This document shows, one piece after another, positions 11,318-25,154 of a stretch of DNA of 64,000 nucleotides; positions within the stretch are counted from its first letter, which is position 1, and the number at the start of each line of letters is the position of its first letter. Position numbers and translations under genes: made by a program. This DNA is from Tausonia pullulans (lineage: Eukaryota > Basidiomycota > Tremellomycetes > Cystofilobasidiales > Mrakiaceae). Location of the stretch: the NCBI GenBank assembly GCA_951802195.1, contig OX637638.1, positions 248,001 through 312,000 on the forward strand, in the 5' to 3' direction. The notes under the pieces are model-generated. The model saw only the letters and a program-made list of their open reading frames with translations, searched no databases and was not told where the DNA came from.

Positions 11318-14300
11318 TTACTTCTGCTGTTCAAAGACGTCCACATACCGACTCCGGATCGCCTTCTTCCTAGTCGCCATGCTTCCCGTGGGCGTCGGGC
11401 CCCTGCTCGTAGGCGTCGAAGCGAGAAGCTCGGCGGTGAGGTCGGGTGCGGGTCCACGGGGGAGCGGGACGGACGCTGCTCGGCCGGCTGCACCTGCTGC
11501 TGCTCCGGGAGGGGGCGGGGCCGGGGAAGAGGAGCTCGAGCCGGGGAGGGAGGCAGCCGGGGGTGCACGAGGACCAGGAGGAGGAGCGATGGGTAATCCA
11601 CGAGGAGGGAAGGCCCCATCCGGTGCGCGGGCTGAAGTGGGAGGCGTCGACATGGCGCTTCCTGGTGGCGATGGAGGGCGAGTCGATCCAGAAGGAGTAG
11701 CGGATGCGGCTCGGGAAGGGGGAGGTGGGGGAGGCTTGGGGGCTTCGGTTTCTGCTCCGACCTGGGATGTCATGAAGGACGAACAGAGTCAGATGCGGAC
11801 GGACGACAGCAACGATTGAAATGGGCGAGAGACACACCTTCTTGTTGACCCATCGCTTGAGCTCCTTGTCATAGTAGAACGCGCTCTCTTCTCCGAGCTT
11901 AGCCTTGATCGGCGCAGCCTTCGCAGGCTCCTTGGACGGCGTGTCCTCCTTCTTCGAGCCCCAGAGTCGGCCAAGCCAGCCGGTCGAGGCAGCAGGCTTG
12001 ACGTCTGCAGAAAGACGGTTAGCATCTGTGTGTTGTGTAGTCCATCCAACAAGCGCTGACTCCACCCACCTTTGTTCTTCGAATTCGCCTCGTCAGCCTT
12101 GACAGCCGCATTCGCCTCCTCCTGAGCGGCCTTGACGGCGGTCTTGGCACTAGCCGCCGCCGCCGACGCAGGGGGGCTCGCACCACCCGAAGCAGTTGCC
12201 ACTGCGGCTTTGGCTTTTTTGGACTTGTTGGACGAGTTGCCGAGGCCGAGATCATCGTCGTCATCGTCGTCATCGTCGTTGGCCGCTGCCGCCCTCGACG
12301 AGGAACCCCAGGCGTTGTTGTCTCCCTCGCGTTGTTCAGCAGTAGCAGAGCCGTCATCAGCCGGCACAGAGGGGGCGCCCCAGAGCGGCTGCTCGCTGTA
12401 TGTGGCTGCCGGCGTCACGTTGTCGTCGTCGACAGCGGGAGCAGGGCTTGAGCCCCACCAAGCACCCGAGTTCTCCGTGTTCGCAGCAGACGCCGTCTGA
12501 GGAGCCGTCGAGTGCGCCGAGGGCGCCTGATCGTCATACGACGTCGTGGACGTGGAGTAGATTGACGAGTCGGTCGAGTGACCGTACGGGTTGGAGTTGT
12601 GCCCTCCACCCGCATCTAACCCAGTCTGAGCGTAACCGGCCGAGTAAGGACCTGCCGCTGCCGAGGCTTGAGGCGGCTGCATCGACGAAGGCCGATTGAA
12701 GTCCATCGCGGACGTCGACCTATCGATCGGCTGCATGCCAAACGTGGCCGACCTCGGGCCCGCGGCCGACCCGCTTCGCTGAGGAGGGTAATCAACGGGC
12801 GGCTGAGCACCCTGGTAAATCGCAGCACTGGACGCAGCCCGGCCGAGGTTTTGGTTGTTGTTGAGTGACTGGACGGGGAGCGACCCGGCGGGCGAGATAG
12901 CGTTGAAGTGAGAAAACGGTCCGATAGCGACGGCTGGGGCGGACGTCGATCCATCCTGACCAGTAGAGGTGGCCGCCGGTGCAATGAGCCCATTGCCAAC
13001 GCCTGTACCAGCACCGAACGAGGTACGGTCCTCAGAGGGGGGACCCTCGCCAGCGACAAACTTAGTGAGTCGTCCCTCGAACCACGTCCCGAAACCGTCG
13101 AGCGTGGGCTTCGACACCGCGCGTGACATCCACGATCCGGACTTGTCCTGGGTCGTTCCAGCAAGGCGCTCGGAAAGCTCTCTAAGTTGATTGAGGAAGG
13201 GGAGCGTGTGATAAGGGGAGCCGCCAACGCGATTCATCTTGAGGGAAGAGGCGACGGCCTCGCAGTACCTGGAGGCAACGAGAGTCAGCTTGTCGGTTGA
13301 TCGAGGCAAGCGATGATTGAACGGACCTTTGCGCCAGCGCGTTCTCCCCAGTCTCAACGAGTGTCATGGCGTGCCAGAGCTTGTACGCCTGAAGGGAAGG
13401 AATCCCGGCGAACGGCTCCTGGCCCTTGAGGACGGGGACGAGTGAAAGAGCGTACTCTAGGACCTCAGTCAGGAGGATACCATCAATGTCAATCGCGCCG
13501 TTCAATGTCGAGGGCGACGCGGCCCCGTAAAGCTGGACGCGCGAAGGCGCCGTTGGCGGGGAGAGGCTGTCGAGCGGGGGAGGGTGCGACGAGAGGAGAT
13601 AGCTGTGTAGCGAGGATGAGAAATGATCAGCTTCAGAATGCAGCATCAGGAACGAGGAAAAAGGACGCACCAGCAGTGGCCTGCACCTATCCAGCCCTGG
13701 GCGACGAGCGCGTCACCGAGCGCAATGAGCGCCTCAGTGTCGTTGAGGCTCCGGTTCGAGATGAGCATCGCGATGACCTCGCGCCAGTTGGCAAGCGTCT
13801 CCACAGACGTCGGTTGTGGCACCGAGGCGGCGAGGGCCGCTGTGTCGGGCACTCCACGAGGAACGAGCGGGGAACTTCCGGACCCAGCGAACATCTCGTA
13901 CGTGAGTCGGAGGGCGTCCCTCTGCTTGCCTCCATCCTCAACTCCGCCTAGCTCGGCCTTGGCAAACGCACGAACGACCTCTCCCCATGTGGCCTTGTCA
14001 AGGCAGCTTGATATGACCATGGCATGCGCCCAGAGCCGCTCGCCAAGCGCATACTGGACGGCCAGCTTCTTCTCGCCTCGGAGGAGCAGCGCCGAGAGGC
14101 GGTCGAGGCTCGCTGAGCGAGCAGCCGCCGAGGGCGCTAAAGACGACGAAGCGAAGTCGAGAGAGCTGCGACCCGAGGAGAAGCCTGACATCTGGGCGGC
14201 CGAAGGCGAAGTCGAGTAGATGGCGTTGGCGGTGCTCGACGACGGCTGCGGGACAATCGGGATTGAGGGGACCCCGACACCCGACGACGACGCCATCGGA

Positions 14301-17300
14301 GAGGCTGAAAGCGCCGGAAGCGTCGGCAGAAGAACGGCCCTCACCTCCTCCTCGACCTTGGAGCTCCCCATCAGTCGGCCCTCGTTGGCGACCATGACAG
14401 CGAGCAGCCGCATCAGCACGGCTTTGCCTTCCTCAGCGCGGAACCGCCTGTCGTCGCCCTTCCCACGGAGCCAGCCGAGGGAGTGCTCTGTCTCCGTCGC
14501 ACGAGCATCAAGGTACGCCAGGACCGCAGCCTTCTTCGTCGCCGCTCCAGCGGTGCTCTTCGGCGTCGCTGGGTCAAGGAACGTCGGTCCAGGGAAAGGC
14601 GTCGTCGAAGCCTTGAGCGCCGACTCCGGAACGATCTCGTTGAGAGGCTTGACCCAGACGGTCCTTCCGTCGCCCTCCACGGCAGCTTCATTGAGAACTC
14701 CTCCGCCGTAAGCTCCGCGTCCAGTACCCAAGATCGGGTACGCGACGCAGATTTTGCCCCCGAACCCGAAGCTGAAAATGGGGACACGTTTGAACTTCTC
14801 CGACGCCCGGCCGAGCGGGTCGTCCGCGAGCGTAAAGCTGTCCTGGGGTGCGTAGGCCGTGGGCTGCTGCGGTCGGATGGGAATGTGGGCGGCCTGAGGC
14901 GAGGGGTACGATGCTGTGCGTGCGTGAGCGTAGGGCTGCTGCTGGGGTGGAAGACCGGTCGTCTGCCTCCCAGGCGAGTAGACGCTCTGAGGCGAGGAGA
15001 AGGACGACGCTGCAGCAGCGACTCCTGCTCCAGCTGCACCTACTGCAGCGGTCATGGCGTACGGGCTGTACGAGTTGGCCGCCGAGGAGGGCCTTGGCGG
15101 CGGGGGCGTCTTGCTCAGGAGCGGGGCGGGCGGTTGTCCGTACGCCGTGTAAGGGCTGTTGTTGTTGTTGCCAGTGAGAGGAGCAGGCGGGGGAGCGTAC
15201 CGAGAGCTCGAGGAGTTTGAGAGCGTCGACAATGGGCGAGGAGGGGGCGCTTGAGGCGGAGGGGAGACGACGGATCGCGCGTCCGGTAATGTCGATGCCC
15301 GGAGGGGAGGGACGGTGGCAGCTTGAGGATTAGGGTGGAAGATCAGTCCCAGGTGCAATGAGAACCGACGTGATCGCAAGCTTACCGGACGACCTGTACG
15401 CGGCTCGCGCTCCATCGTCACTCTCCATCGACATCCTTGACGAGTACCACTCGTCCGCTCCAGCACGAAGCATATCGATGCTCGACCGGGCGCTGCTTGG
15501 CGGATGCCGCTCGTACGTAGCAGCGGCCGCGGGCTCTGCGTCGACTTGAGACGCCTGCTGCTGGGGCCGCTGGTGGTACTGGTCGCCGTCCTCCCCGTGG
15601 GCGTGGAATTCCTCGCGGAGGACTTCTTCCTCGTCATCCGAGAAATTCTCGTCGCCTGCGCCGCCTTCCGGGTCGAAGTCGTCGAGCAGCTCCCGAGACT
15701 GATTGCTCGTCGCCAGGGGAGGAGCGGCAGGAGCAGGTAGAGGCGCAGGCTTCGCCCCCGGTGGCGGGACAGCAGGCGCAGTCGCCATACGCGGCGGTGG
15801 AGGACGCGCAGCAGGAGGGGGAACAGCTCCACCAGCCGTAGAAGCGGCCGAGGAGATATGGGGAGGAAGGGGGGCCAGAGGGGGCGGCGAGAAAGCATTC
15901 CTCAGACCGGACGAGGGCCTGGGAGGAGGAGGTATGGCGGCTCCTCCTCCCACGGCAGGCGACGCCCTCCTAAGCGGGGGCGGCGCGTACGAAGAACTCG
16001 AGTCCGCGCGCTTGGGTGGGGGTGGCGCTGCTGCGGGAGGGGGAGCGGACATCGACGGCGGCGGTGGGAAGACAGTGGGGGGCGAGCCAGCTGCAGATGC
16101 GTACGGGCTGGCGGAGCTCGTGTGCCATGGACTGACAAGGGGAGGAGCGACCTTGCGTACGACGGGGATAGCAGGCATCATTGGCGGGTCGTACGCTGTG
16201 TATGTCTGTGTCGTCGGTCGAACGAAAGGAGCCGGGGGCGGCTTCTTGGGCTGCTGCTGGGCGGCGGCGAAGGGAGAAGTGGTGGCCGCGGCTGCCGCCG
16301 AGGGGAAGTAGGAGTTTGGCGAAGCTGCGACGCCGGAGGAGTTCAGAGAGGCCGCCGGAACGGCGTACGGGTTGGGCGATGAGAGGCCGTATAGACTCGG
16401 GGAGGTCACGACGCCGACAGTATAAGGGTTTGGCGAGCTGGTGGCCGGGAGACCGTACGGGTTGGCCGGAGCAGGGTAGCCCGGTCCTCCGCCTGTACCG
16501 AGGGCATATGGGTTTGGCGTCGTCGCATACCGATTGGAGGTCGTCGTCGTCGTCGGCTTAGGAACTGCTGTCGCGTACGGGTTCATCGAGACTGTGCGTT
16601 TGGGTGGCGCAGGAGCGACGGGGACAGTCGGAAGCTTCGGAGTGCTCTCCGGCTCGAGGTCGAAGGCCCCTGCGGCCACAGCGTCGTGCTCTACGGCGTC
16701 GAACGAGAGTTCAGCGGCCTTAGTCGGCGCGGTTGCTGCCTCAGACCCCGTTACTGCAGCGGGCGTACTTTCAATTTCAGCCGCAATGTCGTCGAAGGGA
16801 GAGGTCTCCGTGGCGCTAGCAGCGATGGGCGTGTCGGGAAGACCACCAAAGGGATCGTCCGCGACGTTTCCACCCAAGTCAAAGAGGTCGTCCGTGGGAG
16901 CTGCCGCCGTCATTGTGGCAGAAGCGTCAACGTCGTCGGGCTGCTGCTGTTGCTGAGGCTCGAGGTCCACACCAGCAATTTTCTCCCCCTCGTCGCCGAA
17001 CGAAAAGTCACCGCGGCCCTCCTCGTCGCCAAAGAGGGCGTCAATGTCCGCCGGCTTGGCCTCCTGCTGCTGCTGCTGCTCCGACTCCTGGACATCCAGG
17101 GGCGCATCAGCCTTCTCCTCCACAGGCTCAGCAGCAGCCAGGGTCGCGTCGTTGAGCTATCATACCAAAACAAAAACAAAAGACAAAAAACAAAAAAAAA
17201 GGCATCAGCATGTGAACGCAAGCAATACGATTGGGAGAGTAGGCTGGCTCGCTGGCTCGCTCGCTCACTCACATCGAACTCGTGATCCTGACCCCCATCA

Positions 17301-18688
17301 AAGAGCGCATTCGAATCCTGGGCATCTTCGGCGGTGTAGGCGGGTTGCTCCTCGGATGCGTTGAGGACGATCTCCGCTTCTGCTGATGCTAGTGTGTCCT
17401 CCTTCTCCTCAGCGTCCATGTTGAACCCTTCTTCTCCTGGGCCTCCCCCCTCCACGTCGTCGAAGAGCGAGTCGGTCGGACCGGGCTGGGGCTGCTGCTC
17501 CTCCTCCTCCTCCTCCTCCGCCGCCGCTGCCGCGTGCTCAGTCGGCAGCGCGGCAAGAGCAGCTGCGTCGGACCTCACGCCAGCGTCCCCTGGTGGCGGC
17601 GTCGGCGGTGGCGCGTGCTCGAGCGCGTTAGCTTCCTCGACACCGGCGCGGGTCTCGTGGAGGTCGTCATCGAACGAGAAGTCGTGTCCTCCCTCGATGA
17701 TGTCCTCAGCAGAGAAGAGATTGTCCGTCGTTGGAAGGTCGGCACCCGAGGTGGGGGCGGGCTCGGACTTGTCACGGGGAGGGGGAAGAGGAGAAGGAGG
17801 GAGTGCGAGCGATGATCGGGTCAGCGAGGAGAAAGTGGAAACGAGAGAGCGGGCAGGTCCGGTCGAGCGAGCTGCTCTACTCTAGCGGGCCGCGGGTCTT
17901 CCTAGGAAGCGAGCATGGAGACGGAAGCAGTGGAGGAATGCGAGGGCGAGCGAGAAGGAGAGAAGCGAGCGCGAGCGCGGAGCGCGATGGAACGTGAGAG
18001 AGGGTGTGGGGTCGGTGGAGAGAACGAGCCAGGCTCTCCCTCCCCTTGTTCCATGCTTGATGGACAGTTCTCGCCTCCTCGGGGAGATGAAGACTCACCT
18101 CGGCAGACTCAGACTCGATCCCAGAGGCGGGAGGCTTGGTCGCCTCGTCGCTGCCAGCTGGGACGATGTCATCGATGATGCTCGCGTCGGGCGCTAGCGT
18201 GTTGACGGTCTCCCCAAGCGGCAGGAAGTCGGTGAACGGCGAGCCTGGCTGCTCATCCGATGAATAAGGGTGAGCAGGGGAGGGAGCAGCGGCAGCGGCG
18301 GCGGCTGGGGCCGGGGCTGGGGCGGAGGTCGCTGTAGGAGATGACGCTGCTGGAGGAGCAACGACGTCGAGGTCGAGGTCAAGGTCAAGATCGAGTTCGG
18401 GAGCAGCCGATGGTGCTGTTGGCGCCTTGTCCTGAGAGAGAGAGGGCATCAGCCCTGCCGAGCACATCTTCCCATGCAGCAGGCTGGACAAACCTCGGTG
18501 ACCTCGGACGGCAGCTCGAGCGATGGGGCTTCCTCCGTGGAGGGAGGCGGGAGGCGAGCGGCTGGCGCGTCCTCGCTGTCGTCGCCGAGGAGGCCGTCGA
18601 ACGCGTCCTGCTTCTTCCCTGCGGGGGCGGTGGGGTGGGTGGTCGAGTCTTCCGCTAGCGAGGCAAAGGGGTCCTCGTCGGCCGACAT
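11318..18688 (-). CDS. SEC16: COPII coat assembly protein Sec16
   Basis: Peripheral ER scaffold that marks ER exit sites and recruits Sec23/24 and Sec13/31. About nine exons and some 2,200 aa. The start MSADEDPFASLAEDS at 18688 opens a long acidic, low-complexity N-terminus with repeated DLFDLGG/DALFGDE-type motifs and Gln, Glu, Asp and Pro runs. The central conserved domain starts near DDPLGRASEKFKRVPIFSFGFGGK (about 14.8 kb) and continues through LLRGEKKLAVQYALGERLWAHAMVIS and LQAYKLWHAMTL (about 13.4 kb). The conserved C-terminal box is KAKLGEESAFYYDKELKRWVNKK near 11.85-11.92 kb, followed by a Pro/Ser tail ending VFEQQK. Several antisense frames inside it are open only because of GC-rich codons. 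An intron of about 320 nt lies around 17.78-18.09 kb. Confidence 0.95.
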
Positions 18689-19129
18689 GTTGAGCGGAGG
18701 AGACGAGTGGCGATGGACGGAGAAGCGAGAGAGAAGAGAGGGTGATGGTCGAGGGTCGAGCGTCCTTCCCTCAGCAGCGGACGATGGGCGCGGCGGGGCC
18801 AGCGAGCCAGCGAGAGGTCGCATTCTCTCTTGCGGCGAGCTCCAGCCGAGAGGTACCGAGCATTCGAGCATTCACAGGCTACCTGGCGGACGCATGCGGT
18901 GGACAAGAGCAGGGCGGCCGGACCGGGTCTCTCGGTCTGGCAGGCGGACGTAGGCGTCGTTCGCTCTCAAAAGATCTCAGGGCTTGCGCAGGGACACATC
19001 TCATTTTGTCCATCGTTCGCTCTTTCCACGTCGGCAGCAGATCCCAGAAGCAACCCGTCATGAGCATCATCAACGAGCAAACGTGACCACGCATCACGAC
19101 TCTACCCTAGTCCCTAAAAAAAGGCAGAC
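18689..19129. other. SEC16 upstream region
   Basis: 441 bp between the SEC16 start and the RPL26 stop, both genes on the minus strand. It must carry the SEC16 promoter and the RPL26 3' UTR. No specific element recognised. Confidence 0.6.
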
Positions 19130-20107
19130 TTAGGCAGACGCAGCGGGGGCAGCCTCCTCCTTCTTCTCGCCGGCCTTGCGGTCCTTGCGGGCGAGGAGCG
19201 CCTTGCGGTCGGCGTCGAGGTGGAGAGCGGTGAGCTGGAGGTTGGAAGGGTGGACGCCGATCGGGACGGTCGCGCCGGACGACTTGTCCTTGGTGAGGCG
19301 CTCGATGTGGACGACGAACTTGGCACGGTAGACCTGGCGAGCGAGGGCGGAAGAGGGTGTCAGACGGAGGAACGAGAAGAGGAAGGAGAGAACGGGCGAC
19401 CCACCTGGACGACCTTGCCCTCACGGCCCTTGTACTTTCCACGGGTGACCTTGACCTCGTCGTTCTTGCGGATAGGAAGAGCGCGAGCCTATGGACAGGG
19501 CGAGGGTCAGTCGCTGTGCTCGCCCGTCGGGAGGGAAGCCTGACACCAAGCGCTCACGTTGTACTTCTCGCGGAGCTCCTTCGAGAGGGTGGTGCTCATG
19601 ATCTTGCGGCGGACCGACGAAGGGGCATCGAAGTGCGCCTTGCGCGACTTGCGGCGAGAAGAGTGGATGTCTGGGGGGGAGGGCAAGTAGGCAGAGAGTC
19701 AGGACGTGTGAGGCAGAGGAGGAAGAAAGCATGAAGGGCGAAGGAGGAATGGGAAGCGCGCGGCGGAAAGTTCTGCACGCGAAGGCCTCCGTGCCGTTCT
19801 TGTGCGTTCTCTGGCTCTGTCTCTCTCGTGCATGTATACGTCGGAAGCGCCGTGCGATGAGGAGGGCGAGTAGGAGTGTCCAGAAGGGAGAGCAGCAGCC
19901 AGGCTGACGGAGAGGCGTCATGAGGCCGGCTGCTTCTCTCCCCTCCAGGCAAGTCTCTTTCTCTCTGCTGCCCTTCCCCGTTCCTTGCTTCGTCGATCCC
20001 ACACATACATGGACGAGAGAGAAGAGGAGAGAAGTCTTCCCGCACGAAGCGAGACCGAGAGTGAGAGAGTGAGAGCAAGACCAAAACTCACCGGCGTTCT
20101 GCTTCAT
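19130..20107 (-). CDS. RPL26: 60S ribosomal protein L26 (uL24)
   Basis: Large-subunit ribosomal protein of the KOW family that binds near the exit tunnel. Four exons: 20092-20107, 19558-19670, 19405-19488 and 19130-19333. Their lengths sum to 417 nt, giving 138 aa, the usual size for the family. The sequence runs [19 protein letters not shown], then [21 protein letters not shown], the KOW segment [18 protein letters not shown] and [20 protein letters not shown]. The first exon holds only 16 nt, a split typical of ribosomal protein genes, and its intron is about 420 nt. Such introns often carry transcription signals. Strong expression is expected. A perfect CACGTG palindrome lies upstream. Confidence 0.97.
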
Positions 20108-20606
20108 CTTTTTCGTTCAAGTCGGTTGCGACGAGAGGGAAAGAAGACGAGAGGCAGGGAAAGGGATTGTCAGCCCTTTAGGGGGTGGTTCCTATCGCCT
20201 CTGTGGCATGCCGGACAAGGGCTGCGATGCGAACCTCGTCTTGCTTGAGGGGAGAGGTGGGTCGGCGGTCGGAGGAGAAAGAGGCAAGGCGACTCAAGCT
20301 TGAGGTCCAGATTCTCCAGTCCGCGACGACGGCGGGGGGGGGGTCACGTGACCCTGCCGCGGACGGGCCTCCTCGTGTTGGGTTGAATCGACGGCGACGA
20401 CTTCAACCGTCGAATGTGTGCTGCTGCCCTTGTCATCTTGTTCTCTCCCAACGTTAAACCCGAGTTCCGTTCCGCTCCCACATCCTTAACACTTTCCCCG
20501 TCTCGTAGCTAAAGGCAAGCTTATTATCGTATCTCTGACAGTCGAGTCGAACAAAAACAAAAAAAAAAACAAAAAAAAAGTATCCTCTCTATATAGAGCT
20601 GCACAT
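20108..20606. other. RPL26 promoter region
   Basis: 499 bp between RPL26 (start) and GAL7 (stop), both minus-strand. It holds the RPL26 promoter with a G-run plus E-box palindrome at 20334-20354, and the A-rich stretch 20553-20580 near the GAL7 3' end. No gene seen. Confidence 0.6.
20341..20354. promoter_or_regulatory. Perfect E-box palindrome upstream of RPL26
   Basis: GGGTCACGTGACCC, a 14-bp perfect palindrome centred on CACGTG, about 235 bp upstream of the RPL26 start codon and immediately after a run of Gs from 20334. CACGTG cores are bound by bHLH factors (the Cbf1/Tye7 class in fungi). Which factor acts here is not known. Confidence 0.45.
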
Positions 20607-22506
<1,900 letters not shown>

Positions 22507-23310
22507 GGCGAGGCAAGAAGGGAGGGGTGGTGGTCGAGGTTGCAGACGGAGGAAAGTGTCCTAAATGGATGGCAGGGGGTGTTGGGAGAGGAGTGGCACG
22601 CGCGCAGGAGAGAGGACGAGGAAGAAGAGGGGGCAAGTTGTGGTTGGGGAAAAGCAGAAGAGGACGAGGGGAGGACGAGAAACGTGGGTCTTCTTTTCCG
22701 CTTTCTCTCAGCTCAGACCAAGGACAGCAGTGAGGCGGCTCATCATGTGGAGCAAACGAGAGCCCAACGGGAATGGTTGGGCTGCGAAACGGGAATTGGC
22801 CGGCTGAGCCTGAGAGAGGGACCGAACGCCTCGTCTTCGTGACGCCCGCCCTCGCCCGTCCTCTGCTCCTTTCGGGTATCTCCCTGCCTGGGACCGAGTC
22901 CGCCCTGGGCAAGTCACAGGCGACTTATTGTGTTCTCAGGTCCGGCGACTGAGACTCAGGGCGGCAGAGTCGTGCGGCCCTGCTTGCCTGTGCGGGGAGC
23001 TCACGGCCTCAAGCCCGAGGCGCGCGCATGTCGAATGTGGGCCCTTGGGACACCAGCGCAGTCATCCAGGGCACTCCGGTCTGAAGACAGACAGGCGTTG
23101 CCATTTTTCATCGAGGTAGCAAGGACCAGGGGGGCAGCATCGCTTGTTGCTCCTCTGCGGATCGCGCGCGGCACTCTCCTGGTCGTCATCGTGAAGTGTT
23201 TGCCACTCGTCAGCCAGCCTCTCACTGAAAATGTTGCTTCGCTCGTTTGACGCTTTCCATCATCTGATCTGCAGCCTGTGTTATTCTGTTGCCTTCCTCA
23301 GGCACTCCCC
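22507..23310. other. GAL7 upstream region
   Basis: 804 bp between the GAL7 start and the stop of the next minus-strand gene. It should carry the GAL7 promoter. I found no convincing CGG-N11-CCG (Gal4-type) site, no RNA gene and no coding frame with support. Confidence 0.55.
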
Positions 23311-24994
23311 TTAGGCCGCCCCGTTCCTCCCAGCCCCTGGCACCCCATACACATCCGGTCTCTGACTCTGTCCAACCAAACATTTGTCAGCTCACTTTCA
23401 GAACGCTGTGCTCGCTTGCCCGACAGACAGGCAAACGACTCACTCGCCAAAGCGGCAACCCCTCCCTCTGAGATCGCATTACCTCTGGCTCCAACCTCGC
23501 CCGTACCAGACACTCTCCCTCATTCTCAGGCGTTGGGGAGGAGACTATCTCGCCCTTTGGGGAGACGATGAGGGAGTGGCCGTAGGCGACGTACTGTGGG
23601 AATGATTTGTGGTTAACAATGAGGAGGAGGAGATGAAGGGGGGAAGGGGACGCGGGGGGGGGAAGGGAAAAAGACGAACATCGGCGGTGTAGTCTCGGGC
23701 AGGAGAGGCCATGCCGACGTAGATTTGATTGTCGATAGCGCTGGAGAGGTCTGGTTCGTAAGCGAGGGATAGATGACAAGAGAGTCGAGAGGCGCACCGA
23801 ACGCGTTGGAGGATCTCCCAGTCCCTTGGACCTGTTGTCATGTTGAAGGCTTGGAGGAGGAGGATGGGTCATTGGCAGGAGGGCGAAGAGTCTATGAAGC
23901 GAGCGAGAGCAGATGGATGCTCACCACTGGGCAAGAGGAAGGCCACCACATCCGGGTGCTCCTCGAGGATGTAGGAGAGCAGCCGGGGGAAGCGAATGCT
24001 GATTAAGTCGGTCGGATCAAATTTCAGTATATCGAAGGAACCTTCTTTTCACAAATCTCACTCACTCGTAGCAGATCGCGATGGCGACCTTGCCTCTCGC
24101 TGTGTATGCCACTCCTTCAGTCAACAATCACTCCATGGGGATGGACCAAGATGGGACGGACGCGTTTCAAAGACGGTGATCTGCGATCCGGGCGATAAGG
24201 ACTTGGACTCCTGCCGTGCTCTCCTTCTGTCAGCTCAGGTTTCTCCTCCTCCTTGCCCGTTTCTGGGTCCCACCTCAAAACGGATTCCGCCGGGGATGTT
24301 GACATCGTAGAGATGTATCTTGCGATGCTTTGCGACGAGGCGGCCTGGAAGAGGAGGGGTCGTCGATCAACGATCTCTTCACCCCTGCTTCCTTCTCTCT
24401 CGTCCCCCACCACTCACCTTGAGGGTCCCACACGGTCGCCGTGTTCCAGAGCTTCTCCTGCCCGTCCTGTCGCTCCGGAATCGACCCGCCGATGAGCCAG
24501 ATCCCAGCCTCTTTCGCGACGGACGAAAGCATCTGCCAAACACAAGGCCATGTTAGAGAGGTGGTGTTCTCCCTCCATTCTTCCCAGGATTGCGAGCTCA
24601 CATGCAGCGTCGGCGACACCTCCTTGGGCGGCAAGTCAGCCACCTCAACGACCCCTCCTCCGGTTGCATCTCGAGGGTCCGGGATGGGCTCGGCGTTTCC
24701 CCTGTACGCGTCGCTCCGGGTGGGCGAGTTGAAGATTTCCTGGGGTAGGCGAGGAACAGAAGTGTCAGCCAGCCGAGTTTACCCCGAGACGAGGGAGCGA
24801 GAACGAACAGGCAGCATGACGAGGAAGGCCGGCTCGTCGGATGAGTCCGTCGACGAGGCTGGCGCAGCGGCAGCGCGAAGGACGAGATCCCTCGCATGGT
24901 CGAGGTTGGCGAGCTTGTCCTCGCCAATGGAGCCAAGCTGGACAAGTGCAACGGTGAAGGCCTTGAAGGAGGGCGGGACGACGGAGGGGGGCAT
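23311..24994 (-). CDS. Omega-amidase, nitrilase superfamily (Nit2/Nit3)
   Basis: Carbon-nitrogen hydrolase of the Nit2/Nit3 branch, which hydrolyses alpha-ketoglutaramate-type or deaminated-glutathione substrates. The start [31 protein letters not shown] at 24994 is the usual nitrilase beginning. The catalytic triad is visible: Glu in VMLPEIFNSP, Lys in [23 protein letters not shown], and Cys in the AICYE segment near 24.07 kb. Further blocks are [36 protein letters not shown] and [15 protein letters not shown]. The last intron joins REGLPLWR to SQRPDVYGV, restoring the family's conserved ending, and the protein stops at 23311. About nine exons, near 340 aa. It shares a short divergent promoter with the aldo-keto reductase. 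Confidence 0.92.
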
Positions 24995-25154
24995 GGTGCG
25001 AGATAGTGGCTAGTATGGAGAGGAACCGAGAAAGAGAGGAGGCGGGGAAGACCGTCAGCGGGGGAAACAGGGGATTATGGAGGCCCGATGAGACAGGGTC
25101 GGTATTTTCATTCTTTGTCACTTCCAATCACCATCATCTTCTCCTCCGCCCATC
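24995..25154. promoter_or_regulatory. Short bidirectional promoter
   Basis: Only 160 bp separate the divergent start codons of the omega-amidase (-) and the aldo-keto reductase (+), so both basal promoters and 5' leaders overlap here. Co-regulation is an inference from spacing; no named binding site is seen. Confidence 0.6.

Noticed and set aside
10685-11596. 303-codon plus-strand frame running into the SEC16 3' end
   Set aside because: The start is not supported, the composition is random-like, and the last part is antisense to the conserved SEC16 C-terminal exons.
15703-16311. Gly/Ala-rich plus-strand frame
   Set aside because: Exact antisense of the Pro-rich part of SEC16; the glycine repeats are a reflection of proline codons.
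22507-23310. Search for Gal4-type CGG-N11-CCG sites in front of GAL7
   Set aside because: CGG and CCG are frequent in this GC-rich DNA but no correctly spaced pair was convincing.
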